Notes: generated by a model not told the origin, from the sequence alone. 64,000 nucleotides of DNA from Actinomadura craniellae (GCF_003289645.1 NZ_QLYX01000002.1:124001-188000); one strand, 5' to 3'; positions 25,063-34,100 are shown, counted from the stretch's first letter. Numbers and translations: made by a program.

Positions 25063-26119
25063 CGCGGCGGCTCCCGCCTCCGGCACGGTCGCGGTCACCG
25101 CGTACGGCCTCGGTGTCCCGCTCGGCACCGGCCGGCGGGTGAGCCGGTGGACCGACGCCGTGGCGCTCGACCGCGACCCCGGAGGGCGGGTGCGCGCGTC
25201 ACGCCGGCTCGGCGGACCCGGCGGAACGGCCCCGCCGGCCGCCGAGACCGCGGACCGCGCCGCCGGCCGGCTCGTCGGCAGCACCCTGGACGCCCTGGGC
25301 GCGGCCCCGCTGCAGAGCGTCCTGGCCACGGTGCGCTGCCGGGTCGAGGGCCCCGCGGGCGAGACGGCCTGGCGCGCCCACGTCGTCGCCCGGATCGAGA
25401 CGGCCGCGGGGCCGGTGCTGATCGGTTCCGCCACCGGCGACCCGGACGCGCTCCCCGCCCTGGAGGGCCCGCCCGCCACCCGGCCGGGCACCCCGCCGGC
25501 CGGCTGGACGGACCTGCCGATCGTGCTGGCCCCGCCGGTGGCGGCCATGGCGGTCGGCGCGGCACGGCTGGCCCTGGCGTCCCGGTCCGGGCGCGCGATG
25601 CGGGAACGGATGGCCGGGCGCCGGGCCTTCCATGACCTCTCGCTGCACGACGTGCCGGTCGCCCACCCGTCCGGCGGGCTCGACGACGCGGGGGCGCCGG
25701 TGACGACCGCGGCGCTCCTCGACGCCGGGCGGCTCACCCCGCCCGGGACGCCCTCCGGCCGGGCGGTGTGGGACCACGACCGGCGGGCGCTCGGCCCGGC
25801 CCCCGTGACCCGGCTGGAACTCGACGGCCCGCCCCTGCCCGTACCGGAGCCCGCCGTGGAGCTCGCCTGGTGCGTCGAGGGCGTGCAGCGCTACGACCCG
25901 GGCGGGGTGCTGCGGCTGACCTGCCTGGCCCGGGTCGCCGACCGGTGGTTCCCGGCGGTGCTGCGGGCCCGGCCGCTGCGGCTGCTGCAGGCCGCCCGCG
26001 GGGTCGCCGGGCCGCGGACGCGCACGTTCAGCGAGGACGAACTGGAAAGTCCGAGCCTGCTGCTCCCCGGGGCGCGCGGGCTGCGAGAGAGAGGTAGTGG
26101 TGCGGTTGAAAGCCCATGA
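25055..26119 (+). CDS. TldE/PmbA-like protease partner
   Basis: A 354-residue protein that overlaps the TldD gene by eight bases. It shares the family pattern GGLDDAGAPVTTAALLDAGR, matching the DDEGTPTREVTLIDRG of TldD, but has no HExxxH, as expected for the non-catalytic TldE/PmbA subunit of the heterodimer. The sequence is divergent and assignment rests on that motif and on position. ATG 25055 is taken as start; GTG 25046 is also in frame. It probably forms the protease with the upstream TldD. Confidence 0.65.
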   Translation: MADAAAPASGTVAVTAYGLGVPLGTGRRVSRWTDAVALDRDPGGRVRASRRLGGPGGTAPPAAETADRAAGRLVGSTLDALGAAPLQSVLATVRCRVEGPAGETAWRAHVVARIETAAGPVLIGSATGDPDALPALEGPPATRPGTPPAGWTDLPIVLAPPVAAMAVGAARLALASRSGRAMRERMAGRRAFHDLSLHDVPVAHPSGGLDDAGAPVTTAALLDAGRLTPPGTPSGRAVWDHDRRALGPAPVTRLELDGPPLPVPEPAVELAWCVEGVQRYDPGGVLRLTCLARVADRWFPAVLRARPLRLLQAARGVAGPRTRTFSEDELESPSLLLPGARGLRERGSGAVESP

Positions 26120-27227
26120 CGTCGCTCTGGTCGGCGGCGGGATCGTCGGCGCGTGCCTCGCGGAGGAGCTGGCGCGCCGCGGCCTGTCGGTGGTCGTGTT
26201 CGACGCCGGATCCGAGCCCGGGCACGCCACCCCGCGCGCGGCCGGAGTCGCCGTGCCCTCCCTGCGCTACGCGCAGGACACCGAGTTCTACCGGTGGCTC
26301 CAGGCCGGCCGGGGCCGGCTGGACGCCGACATCGCCCGGCTGGAACCGGAGTTCGGGACGTTCAGTGTCGCCCGACCGATCCTGCGGGCACTGCGCCCGG
26401 CGGACGCCGAGGTGCTCGCCCCGCATGTCGAGGCGGCGGAGACCGTCCGGTGGATCGACGCCGCCGAGGCCGGTGCCGCGGCGGCCGGGCTGAAGCTCCC
26501 GGCCGGCCGCCGGCTCCTGCACGACGACACCGGCCTGATGGTCGACGGGCGGCGCTACCTGGCCGCCGTCCGCGAGGCGTGCCTGCGGGCGGGGGTCACC
26601 TGGCGGCAGGGCGTCACGGTCCTGTCGGTCGAGGAGGGGGGCAGCGCGGACGGCTCGGGCGGCTCAGGTGGCACGGTCGAGCTGAGCACCGGCGACGGCC
26701 GGGTCCGCGCCGACCGGGTCGTGATCACCGCCGGGGCCTGGGCCGGCGGTGACGGGCTGGCCGCCGGGCTGCCGGTGTTCCCCCAGCGGGGGCAGCTCGC
26801 CGTCCTGACCGGGGCCGAGCAGCCCGGAGCCATCCTGTCCTCGGCGTTCTACCTGGCCCCCGGGCTCGACGGCACGACCGTGGTCGGGGCCACCGAGGAG
26901 GACGCGGGCTTCGACGACCGGTGCACCGCGGCCGGGATCGCCCGGCTGCTGACGTTCGCCTGCGCCGCGATGCCGTCCCTGGCCGGGGCCGAACCGGCCG
27001 GGCTGCGGGCCGGGCTGCGCCCGGCGACCCGTACCGGCCACCCCCTGACCGGGCGGGTGCCCGGCCGCCGGCGCGTCTACCTGTGCGCCGGGCACGCGGG
27101 CCACGGCCTGCTCTCGGCGCGGCACACCGCCGAGGGGTTCGTCGCCGGGATGCTGCACGACGCGTGGGAGTCCCTGCCGATCTCGATGTGCCCGACCGTC
27201 GTGATGGAAGGGAGCCCGGCGTCGTGA
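26097..27227 (+). CDS. DAO-family FAD-dependent oxidase
   Basis: A 376-residue flavoprotein of the D-amino acid/glycine oxidase superfamily, which oxidises C-N bonds of amino acids and amines. The FAD-binding fingerprint is VALVGGGIVGACLAEELARRG, the VVFDAGSEPG acidic end of strand 2 follows, and GLRPATRTGHPLTG...YLCAGHAGHGLLSARHTAE is the C-terminal flavin-contact region. A Gly/Ser-rich linker of about ten residues lies near residue 185. The GTG start follows GAGAGAGAGG and overlaps the TldE-like gene by 23 bases. In this cluster it would suit oxidation of an appended residue. Confidence 0.88.
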   Translation: MVRLKAHDVALVGGGIVGACLAEELARRGLSVVVFDAGSEPGHATPRAAGVAVPSLRYAQDTEFYRWLQAGRGRLDADIARLEPEFGTFSVARPILRALRPADAEVLAPHVEAAETVRWIDAAEAGAAAAGLKLPAGRRLLHDDTGLMVDGRRYLAAVREACLRAGVTWRQGVTVLSVEEGGSADGSGGSGGTVELSTGDGRVRADRVVITAGAWAGGDGLAAGLPVFPQRGQLAVLTGAEQPGAILSSAFYLAPGLDGTTVVGATEEDAGFDDRCTAAGIARLLTFACAAMPSLAGAEPAGLRAGLRPATRTGHPLTGRVPGRRRVYLCAGHAGHGLLSARHTAEGFVAGMLHDAWESLPISMCPTVVMEGSPAS

Positions 27228-27958
27228 GAGCGTCCCCCACCGGGCATCCGACCCGGCAGAGCGGCACGCCGCGCATCGACCACGTGATCCTCGGCGCTCG
27301 CTCGATCGCCCCGCTGCGCGACCTGCTGTGGGAGGAGTACGGCTTCGGCGTCACCGACGGGAGCCCCAACCCCGACGGCACCGCGAGCTGGGTCGTGCCC
27401 TTCGACTCGGCCGACGTCCAGTACCTGGAACTGCTGGTCCCGGGCGACGAGCGGCAGCTGGCCGCCACCGATTTCGGCCGGCTCTTCCTCGACCGCACCG
27501 CCGCGGGGCCGGTGTTCCTGAACTGGGCGGTGCTCGTCGAGGACATCGCCGCGGCGGCCGACCGGGTGCAGCGGCTCACCGGGCAGGACCCCGAGATGCT
27601 CCGCGGCGAGTCGGTGCGTGCGGACGGGCAGCGCGTGCCCTGGGCGGAGGCGGCCTTCGCGGCGTCCTGGGCCACGCCGTCGCACCCGTTCTTCCTGGAG
27701 TACGGCAACTGGGCCGCCCGGCGGGCCAGGGTCGCCGGCGACATCGCCGCCGCGGGGCACCGGTGCCGTCCGGTCTCGATCGACCGGCTCGCGGTGCGCA
27801 CCGCGCGGAACGACCTGGACTCCTGGCTCGGTGTCCCGGAGCCGCCGGTGACGGTGGTGCACGGCACCGGCGAGGCGATCATCGCCGCCACCGTGCGGAC
27901 GGACGCGGGACCCGTGGAGTTGCGGGTGCCGGGCGGCCCGGGAGACGGGACGCCATGA
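27224..27958 (+). CDS. VOC/glyoxalase-like protein of the cluster
   Basis: A 244-residue protein that starts at a GTG overlapping the DAO stop (GTGA). RIDHVILGARSIAPLRDLLWEEYGFGV near residue 18 and the VVPFDSADVQYLELL, LNWAVLVEDIAAAADRV segments give paired VOC-like beta-alpha-beta-beta-beta modules, as in the large glyoxalase-like proteins of actinomycetes. Metal-ligand residues are present as His21 and Glu at the end of the YLELL strand. It may act as a ring-opening or isomerising enzyme, or bind the product for self-protection. Neither is shown by the sequence. Confidence 0.78.
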   Translation: MRASPTGHPTRQSGTPRIDHVILGARSIAPLRDLLWEEYGFGVTDGSPNPDGTASWVVPFDSADVQYLELLVPGDERQLAATDFGRLFLDRTAAGPVFLNWAVLVEDIAAAADRVQRLTGQDPEMLRGESVRADGQRVPWAEAAFAASWATPSHPFFLEYGNWAARRARVAGDIAAAGHRCRPVSIDRLAVRTARNDLDSWLGVPEPPVTVVHGTGEAIIAATVRTDAGPVELRVPGGPGDGTP

Positions 27959-27989
27959 CGACAGGACCCACCCAGAGAAGGGAGCGGCC

Positions 27990-28592
27990 ATGACCGCGCC
28001 GCAGTTGGTTTTGCTGAGCGGCTCGCTCAGCCAGGATTCGCGAACCAACCGGATCGCGCGATGGTGCGCCGGTCAGTGCGCCGCCCGCGGCGCCACCACC
28101 TCGGTGTTCTGCGGCGCGGACCTGGACTTCCCGTTCTACCGGCCGGACGGCGCCGAGCGCACCGAGCGGGAGACCGCCTTCCTGGACGCGCTCGCCGACT
28201 CCGACGGGGTGATCCTGGTGTCGCCCGCGTACCACGGCACCGTCTCCGGGCTGCTGAAGAACGCGCTGGACTACGTCAACGAGCTGGCCCGCGACACCCG
28301 GCCCTACCTGGACGGGCGCGTCATCGGCTGCGTGTCGGTCGCGCTGAGCGAGCAGGGCGCCGGCTCCACCCTCACCACCCTGCGTACCATCGGGCACGCC
28401 CTGCGGGGCTGGCCGACACCGCTGGGCGTGGCGCTGGCCGGCGCCCGGGCCTCGCTCGACTCCGAGGGCGGCCCCGCCGACCCCGTCGTCCACGCGCAGA
28501 TGGCCACCATGCTCGGCCAGGTACTCGGGATGGCGAAGGTCAGCGCGCGCCGGCGGGAGCGGTCGGCCCGGCCCGTCGGCGCGACCGCATGA
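27990..28592 (+). CDS. NADPH-dependent FMN reductase
   Basis: A 200-residue flavodoxin-like reductase. FMN-phosphate binding is in LLSGSLSQDSRTNRIA and the isoalloxazine loop in SPAYHGTVSGLLKNALDYV, both diagnostic of the family. It starts 31 bases after the VOC gene behind GAAGGGAG and is coupled by ATGA to the antiporter. Enzymes of this type supply reduced flavin to two-component monooxygenases and halogenases; the halogenase two genes downstream is the obvious client. Confidence 0.9.
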   Translation: MTAPQLVLLSGSLSQDSRTNRIARWCAGQCAARGATTSVFCGADLDFPFYRPDGAERTERETAFLDALADSDGVILVSPAYHGTVSGLLKNALDYVNELARDTRPYLDGRVIGCVSVALSEQGAGSTLTTLRTIGHALRGWPTPLGVALAGARASLDSEGGPADPVVHAQMATMLGQVLGMAKVSARRRERSARPVGATA

Positions 28593-30004
28593 CAGGTCCC
28601 GGCAGGGAGCGGGTCCGCACGCCGCTGGTGTACGGCGGGCTCGTCGTGGTCCCGCTCGCCCTGACCACCCTCCTCCTGGCGACCGGCACCGACGCCACCG
28701 CCCCGGTCACTCCGGCGGGCGGGGCGGGCGGTGAGCACGTCCTGGTCAGGCTGCTGGTCGCCGCGGCCCTCATCGTCGCCGTGTGCAGGCTGGCGGGGGC
28801 GGTGGCGGGGGCGCTGGGGCAGCCGCCGGTCCTCGGCGAGATCGCCACCGGGATCCTGCTGGGACCCTCGGTGCTGGGCGCCCTCTGGCCGGGCGGGACG
28901 GCGTGGCTGCTGCCGGACCCGGTGCTGTCGCACCTGGGCGTGCTCGCCCAGCTCGGGGTGATCCTGTTCGTCTTCCTGGCCGGGCTGGAGATCGACCTGC
29001 GCTCGCTGCGCGGCCGGCGCCGGCTGGCCCTCGTGGTGAGCCATGTCAGCATCGCCGTGCCCCTGCTGCTGGGGGTGGCCGTGGCGCTGGCCGTCCACTC
29101 CCGGTTCGCGCCGCCCGGGGTCGCGTCGATGCCGTTCGCGCTGTTCATGGGCGTGGCGATGAGCGTCACCGCGCTGCCCGTCATGGCCCGCATCCTGATG
29201 GACGCCGGCCTGCACCGCTCCCGCCTCGGCACGCTGGCGCTCACCTGCGCCCTGGTGGACGACCTGACCGCCTGGTGCCTGCTCGCCGTGGTGATCGCCC
29301 TGGTCGCCGCCGGCGGGGCGGCCGGCGTCCTGACCACGATCGCGCTGAGCGCGGGCTTCGCCGCCGCGGTCCTTTACGGGGTGCGGCCGCTGGCGCGCCG
29401 GTTCGGTGACGCCGAACCTGCCGCGCCCGTGGTGCTGGGCGGCGTGCTCCTGGCCGCGGCGTGCACGGACTGGATCGGCGTGCACGCGATCTTCGGCGCC
29501 TTCCTGCTCGGCCTGGCCCTCCCCGCGGACACGGCGCTCGCCCGGCGGGTGCGCGAACTGGCCGGCGGGGTGACCATGGTGCTCCTCCTCCCGCTGTTCT
29601 TCGCCTACAGCGGTCTGCGCACCGACCTGTCCCTGCTCGGGACGGACCCCGTGCTGTGGGGCTGGTGCGCGCTGATCCTGCTCGTCGCGGTCGCCGGCAA
29701 GCTCGGTGGCGCGTCCGTCGCGGCCCGCGGGCTCGGGGTGAGCCCGCGCGAGTCGCTGCGGATCGGCGCGCTCATGAACTGCCGGGGGCTCACCGAAATC
29801 GTGGTGCTCAACATCGGCCTGGACCTGGGCGTGATCGGCCCCGAGCTGTTCACGATCCTGGTGGTCATGGCGCTGGTCTCCACCGCGATGGCGGCGCCGA
29901 TCGTCCGGGGCGCCCGGGGTGCCGAGGAGCGCGCCCCCGACCCGCCCGATCTCCCGCCGGTACCGCCCTCCGCTCCCGCCCTCGTTTCGGACACCCACCG
30001 ATAA
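28589..30004 (+). CDS. CPA2-type cation/proton antiporter-like transporter
   Basis: A 471-residue membrane protein with about twelve hydrophobic segments, of the KefB/NapA (Na+/H+ exchanger) family. LGQPPVLGEIATGILLGPSVLG is the hallmark first region, and VDDLTAWCLLAVVIALV has the acidic pair of the ion site. The C-terminal 45 residues are a Pro-rich cytoplasmic tail. It is coupled to the FMN reductase and lies just before the halogenase. Such transporters occur in many secondary-metabolite clusters, with a role in ion homeostasis, resistance or export that is not established. Confidence 0.88.
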   Translation: MTGPGRERVRTPLVYGGLVVVPLALTTLLLATGTDATAPVTPAGGAGGEHVLVRLLVAAALIVAVCRLAGAVAGALGQPPVLGEIATGILLGPSVLGALWPGGTAWLLPDPVLSHLGVLAQLGVILFVFLAGLEIDLRSLRGRRRLALVVSHVSIAVPLLLGVAVALAVHSRFAPPGVASMPFALFMGVAMSVTALPVMARILMDAGLHRSRLGTLALTCALVDDLTAWCLLAVVIALVAAGGAAGVLTTIALSAGFAAAVLYGVRPLARRFGDAEPAAPVVLGGVLLAAACTDWIGVHAIFGAFLLGLALPADTALARRVRELAGGVTMVLLLPLFFAYSGLRTDLSLLGTDPVLWGWCALILLVAVAGKLGGASVAARGLGVSPRESLRIGALMNCRGLTEIVVLNIGLDLGVIGPELFTILVVMALVSTAMAAPIVRGARGAEERAPDPPDLPPVPPSAPALVSDTHR

Positions 30005-30016
30005 GGAGCCGTCCTC

Positions 30017-31798
30017 ATGGCCGCTGGAACCGACGACAAGACACGCGCCTTCCTCGACGGGCTCACCGACGCCGAGGCGTCCGCGCTGCGCTCCTGGCTG
30101 GGCGGCGCCGCCGCGCCGCTGGACTTCGCCTCCCTGCACGGCGACCACGAGCACGGTCACCGTCCCGCGGGCGGCGACCTGCCCCGCCCCCGCGCCGACG
30201 ACCCGCAGGCCATCCGCACGGTCGGCGTCATCGGCGGCGGCACCGCCGGGTACCTCACCGCGCTGGCGCTGCGCGCCAAGCGGCCGTGGCTGGAGGTGAC
30301 CCTGGTCGAGAGCAAGGGCCTCCCGATCATCGGGGTGGGCGAGGCCACGGTGCCCTCGATGGTGCCCTTCCTGCACCACTACCTGGGCATCGACCCACGG
30401 CACCTCTACGAGCAGGTGCGGCCCACCTGGAAGCTGGGCATCCGCTTCGACTGGGGCGCCAACCCCGCGGGGTTCATGGCCCCGTTCGACTGGAACTCCA
30501 ACTCGGTGGGCATGCTCGGCTCGCTGGCCACCCGCGGCGACATCAACGCCTTCACCCTCCAGTCGCTGCTGATGATGGCCGACCGGGCCCCGGTGTACCG
30601 GCTCGACGACGGGCGGCACCTGTCCCTGATGAAGCGGCTGCCGTTCGCCTACCACCTCGACAACGAGCGTTTCGTGCGGTTCCTCACCGAGCTCGCCCTG
30701 GCCCGGGGCGTGCAGCACGTGGAGGCCCGGCTCCAGGAGGCCGTGCTGAGCGGGCCGGACCGGGTGGAGAGCCTGCGCACCGACGACGGCCGCGAGCTGC
30801 GGTTCGACATGTACGTGGACTGCAGCGGTTTCCGGTCGTTCCTGCTCGGCAAGACCCTGGACGTCCCGTTCCGCAGCTACGCCGACAGCCTCTTCACCGA
30901 CTCGGCGGTGACCGGGAACCTCGGGCACGGCGACCACCTCAAGCCGTACACCCGGGCGACGACCATGGACGCCGGGTGGTGCTGGACCATCCCGACGCCC
31001 GAGAGCGACCACCTCGGCTACGTCTACTCCTCCGCCCACCTGTCCGACGAGGAGGCCGCCGCCGAACTCGCCCGGAAGTTCCCCGGCATCGGCCCCCCGC
31101 GCCAGGTGCGGTTCCGGGTGGGCCGGCGCGACGAGGCGTGGCGCGGCAACGTCTTCGGCATCGGGAACTCCTACGCGTTCGTGGAGCCGCTGGAGTCCAG
31201 CGGCCTGATGATGATCACTCTGGGCGTGCTGGCGCTCGTCGGCTCGCTGCCCGCCTCCTGGGCCGACCCCACCGGGCGCGAGGTGGTCAACGCCGCACTG
31301 GCCCAGAAGTGGGACGCGATCCGCTGGTTCCTGTCGCTGCACTACAAGTTCAACGACCGGCTGGACACCCCGTTCTGGCGGGACGCGCGCGAGAACGCCG
31401 ACGTGTCCGGGCTCCGGCCGCTGCTGGACGTCTTCGCCGCGGGCGCGCCGCTGCGCTTCCGCGACCCCATCACCCGGGGGTTCCTGGAAGCCACCGCGCC
31501 GACCTTCTACGGGCTGGAGGGCGTCGACTGCATCCTGCTCGGCCAGAACGTCCCGGCCCGGCTGCTGCCGATGACCGAACCCGTCGAGCTGTGGCAGGCC
31601 CGCAAGGACGCCGCGGACATCATGGTCCGCCGGGCCCTGCCGGTGCGGGACTCGCTGCACGCCTACCACACGGTCGCCGAACTGCACGAGGAGTTGCTGG
31701 AGGACCCCGACAGCTGGGTCGTCCGCAGCGGGGTGGACCGGCTGGTGGTCTCCGAACCGGTACCGGCCCGGCCCGCGGCGGAGCCGGTGCACGGCTAG
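30017..31798 (+). CDS. Flavin-dependent tryptophan-type halogenase
   Basis: A 593-residue halogenase that would use FADH2, O2 and chloride or bromide. The FAD motif GGGTAG is at residues 73-78, the catalytic Lys at 100 in ESKGLPIIGVGEATVPS, and the hallmark W-x-W-x-I-P appears as WCWTIP near residue 322. The classical tryptophan halogenases are shorter at the N-terminus; this one has about 65 extra residues including the His/Asp/Glu-rich HGDHEHGH, which is unusual. Starts 12 bases after the antiporter with AAGGAG upstream. Peptide-bound Trp or an indole-derived intermediate is the probable substrate, given the scaffold pathway. Confidence 0.92.
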   Translation: MAAGTDDKTRAFLDGLTDAEASALRSWLGGAAAPLDFASLHGDHEHGHRPAGGDLPRPRADDPQAIRTVGVIGGGTAGYLTALALRAKRPWLEVTLVESKGLPIIGVGEATVPSMVPFLHHYLGIDPRHLYEQVRPTWKLGIRFDWGANPAGFMAPFDWNSNSVGMLGSLATRGDINAFTLQSLLMMADRAPVYRLDDGRHLSLMKRLPFAYHLDNERFVRFLTELALARGVQHVEARLQEAVLSGPDRVESLRTDDGRELRFDMYVDCSGFRSFLLGKTLDVPFRSYADSLFTDSAVTGNLGHGDHLKPYTRATTMDAGWCWTIPTPESDHLGYVYSSAHLSDEEAAAELARKFPGIGPPRQVRFRVGRRDEAWRGNVFGIGNSYAFVEPLESSGLMMITLGVLALVGSLPASWADPTGREVVNAALAQKWDAIRWFLSLHYKFNDRLDTPFWRDARENADVSGLRPLLDVFAAGAPLRFRDPITRGFLEATAPTFYGLEGVDCILLGQNVPARLLPMTEPVELWQARKDAADIMVRRALPVRDSLHAYHTVAELHEELLEDPDSWVVRSGVDRLVVSEPVPARPAAEPVHG

Positions 31799-31810
31799 GC
31801 GGCGGGCGAC

Positions 31811-33250
31811 ATGGACGACCGGTGGGCGATCGAGCGCCGCTCCCTGGAGCCGGTCCCGGAGGCCGAGCGGCACGGCGGTCCGGGCAGCCTGTTCACGCTG
31901 TGGTTCTCCGCCAACATGACGATCACCGCCGCGGTCACCGGTGCCGCCGTCGTGGGCATGGGGCTGGCACCGGTGCCGGCGATCGCCGCGGTGCTGGTGG
32001 GCAACCTGGTCGGCGGCGTGCCGATGGCGCTGCACGCCGTCCAGGGCCCCCGGCTCGGGGTGCCGCAGATGATCCAGAGCCGGGCCCAGTTCGGGGTGTA
32101 CGGCGCGGTGGTGCCGCTGCTCGCCGTCCTGGTGATGTACGTGGGCTTCTTCGCGACCGGGACGGTGCTGGGCGGGCAGGCGCTGAGCGCCCTGACACCG
32201 CTGCCGCAGAACGCGAGCATCGTGGTGTACGCGGCCGTCACCGTCGCGTTCACCCTGCTCGGGTACCGCTTCATCCACCGGTACGGGCGGTGGGTGTCCC
32301 TGCTGTCGGTGCTGGTGTTCGCCTACCTGTCGGTCCGGCTGGTCGGCGCGCTGGACGCGGACGTCCTCTCCGCGCCCGGCCGGGCGGACCTGCCGGCGTT
32401 CCTGCTGGCCGCGGCGATCGGGGTGTCGTGGCAGCTGAGCTTCGGCCCGCTGGTGGCCGACACCTCCCGGTACCTGCCCTCGGGGGTGTCGGGGCACGCC
32501 ACGTTCTGGTTCACCTACGCCGGCTCCGTGGTGGGCGCCTGCTGGGGGATGATCTTCGGCATCCTCGTCCACGCCCGGGCGGGGGCGGCCTTCCGCGGCG
32601 ACGAGGTGGACCATCTGGTGGGGCTGGGCGGTGCGTGGCTCACCGTCCCGCTGCTGGTCTCGGTGGCGGCGGGCAAGCTCGTGATGAACGTGCTCGGCAC
32701 CTACGGCGGGCATCTCTCGGCGGCGACGGTGTTCACCGCGTTCTCCCCGGCCCGCCGGGACGGCGCGCTCACCCGGGGCGCCCGGGCGGGCTACATTCTG
32801 CTGATCGCCGGCACGGGCGGCGTGCTGGCCCTGCTGGGGCAGGGCGACTTCCTGCGGAACCTGACGGTGTTCCTGGGGCTGCTGCTCTGCCTGATGACCC
32901 CGTGGAGCGCGATCAACCTGGTCGACTTCTACGTCGTCCGTGGCCGGCGGCACGATCCGGCCGCGCTCTACGACGCCGGCGGTGCCTTCGGGCGAGTCCG
33001 CCCGGCCGCGCTGATGGCGTACGCGGCGGGCATCGCCGTGCAGATCCCGTTCCTCAACGTCGAGGGGATCCCGCCCGGTCTCCTCGTCCCGGCGCTGGGC
33101 GGCGCCGACATCGCCTGGTGCGTCGGCCTGGCCGTGCCGGCGCTCCTGTACTGGCGGCTGGCCGGGTCCCCGGCCCGGCCGGCGGTCAGCGGCACCTTCG
33201 GCCCCGCCGACCCGGCGGTCTCCGGCGGCACCCGAACTGGAGGGGACTGA
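31811..33250 (+). CDS. NCS1-family permease (cytosine/purine type)
   Basis: A 479-residue transporter with about twelve membrane segments. FSANMTITAAVTGAAVVGMGL and PQMIQSRAQFGVYGAVVPLL match the first helices of purine-cytosine permeases, and FLGLLLCLMTPWSAINLVDFYVVR is the conserved cytoplasmic-face segment near helix 10. It begins 12 bases after the halogenase stop, so it is probably in the same operon. NCS1 members move nucleobases, hydantoins and vitamins; here it may handle a precursor or the heteroaromatic product, which is speculation. Confidence 0.88.
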   Translation: MDDRWAIERRSLEPVPEAERHGGPGSLFTLWFSANMTITAAVTGAAVVGMGLAPVPAIAAVLVGNLVGGVPMALHAVQGPRLGVPQMIQSRAQFGVYGAVVPLLAVLVMYVGFFATGTVLGGQALSALTPLPQNASIVVYAAVTVAFTLLGYRFIHRYGRWVSLLSVLVFAYLSVRLVGALDADVLSAPGRADLPAFLLAAAIGVSWQLSFGPLVADTSRYLPSGVSGHATFWFTYAGSVVGACWGMIFGILVHARAGAAFRGDEVDHLVGLGGAWLTVPLLVSVAAGKLVMNVLGTYGGHLSAATVFTAFSPARRDGALTRGARAGYILLIAGTGGVLALLGQGDFLRNLTVFLGLLLCLMTPWSAINLVDFYVVRGRRHDPAALYDAGGAFGRVRPAALMAYAAGIAVQIPFLNVEGIPPGLLVPALGGADIAWCVGLAVPALLYWRLAGSPARPAVSGTFGPADPAVSGGTRTGGD

Positions 33251-33253
33251 ACA

Positions 33254-34057
33254 GTGGAACAGAACTGGATACCCGAGGGCATCGACACCGGCCGGGCCAG
33301 CGCGGCCCGCGTCTACGACTACTACCTGGGCGGCACGCACCACTTCCCCGCCGACCGGGAACTGGCCGAGCAGGTGATCTCCCTGCTGCCCAAGACCCCT
33401 GCGATCATGCGGGCGAACCGGGCCTTCCTCCGCCGGGCGGTGACCTTCTGCGCAGCGACCGGGATCGACCAGTTCCTCGACCTCGGCTCCGGCATCCCGA
33501 CCTCCGGGCCGGTGCACGAGGTCGCCCGGGACATCCGCCCGGACGCGCGCGTCGTCTACGTGGACAGCGACGAGGTCGCAGTCGCCCACGCCCGCGAACT
33601 GCTCCGCGACGACCCCCAGACCACCGTGCTCCACGCCGACCTCCGGGAGGTCGAGCGCGTCATGGGCGCCCCGGAGCTGCACGGCCTGCTCGACCTGGAA
33701 CGGCCGGTCGCGGTGCTGCTGCTGTCCGTCCTCCAGTTCGTCCCGGACGAAGACGACCCCGCCGGGGTGGTCGCGGCCTACCGCGACCGGATCGCGGTCG
33801 GCAGCCACCTGGTCCTGTCGCACGCGACCGCCGAGGGGCTGACCGAGCAGGCGTCCGCGATCACCGACCTCTACGCCCGCAGCGAGAACCCGATCCGTTA
33901 CCGCCCCACCGAGCAGGTCCGGCGTATGTTCGAGGGGTTCGGCCTGGTCGAGCCGGGGCTGGTGCACCTGCCGCAGTGGCGTCCCGACGGCTCCGCGGAG
34001 GCCCTCCGGCACCTCGAACAGGTCCATGGCGCGGCCGGCGTCGGCATCAAGGCATAG
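33254..34057 (+). CDS. SAM-dependent methyltransferase, PF04672 type
   Basis: A 267-residue protein with the start GTG directly after GGAGGGGACTGAACA. IDTGRASAARVYDYYLGGTHHFPADRE is the N-terminal hallmark of the actinomycete 'S-adenosyl methyltransferase' family (PF04672/DUF574), and FLDLGSGIPT with VVYVDSDEVAVAHAR gives the SAM-binding strands. Members occur widely in actinomycetes and few have defined substrates. It lies four bases after the permease, so it is likely the end of the cluster operon. It could methylate the final product or act in regulation. Confidence 0.85.
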   Translation: MEQNWIPEGIDTGRASAARVYDYYLGGTHHFPADRELAEQVISLLPKTPAIMRANRAFLRRAVTFCAATGIDQFLDLGSGIPTSGPVHEVARDIRPDARVVYVDSDEVAVAHARELLRDDPQTTVLHADLREVERVMGAPELHGLLDLERPVAVLLLSVLQFVPDEDDPAGVVAAYRDRIAVGSHLVLSHATAEGLTEQASAITDLYARSENPIRYRPTEQVRRMFEGFGLVEPGLVHLPQWRPDGSAEALRHLEQVHGAAGVGIKA

Positions 34058-34089
34058 GCAGACACAAGGCAGACACGAGGCAGGACACG
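34056..34089 (+). repeat. Three tandem 11-12 base repeats
   Basis: AGGCAGACACA, AGGCAGACACG and AGGCAGGACACG follow one another directly between the methyltransferase stop and the ASCH/HTH gene. The period is about one helical turn. They may be a protein-binding array or a small slippage product. Confidence 0.6.
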
Positions 34090-34100
34090 AGGAGGCGCGC

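Noticed and set aside
27955-27993. A 12-codon ORF overlapping the VOC stop and the FMN reductase start
   Set aside because: It contains the ribosome site of the reductase and has no independent support; at most it helps translational coupling.
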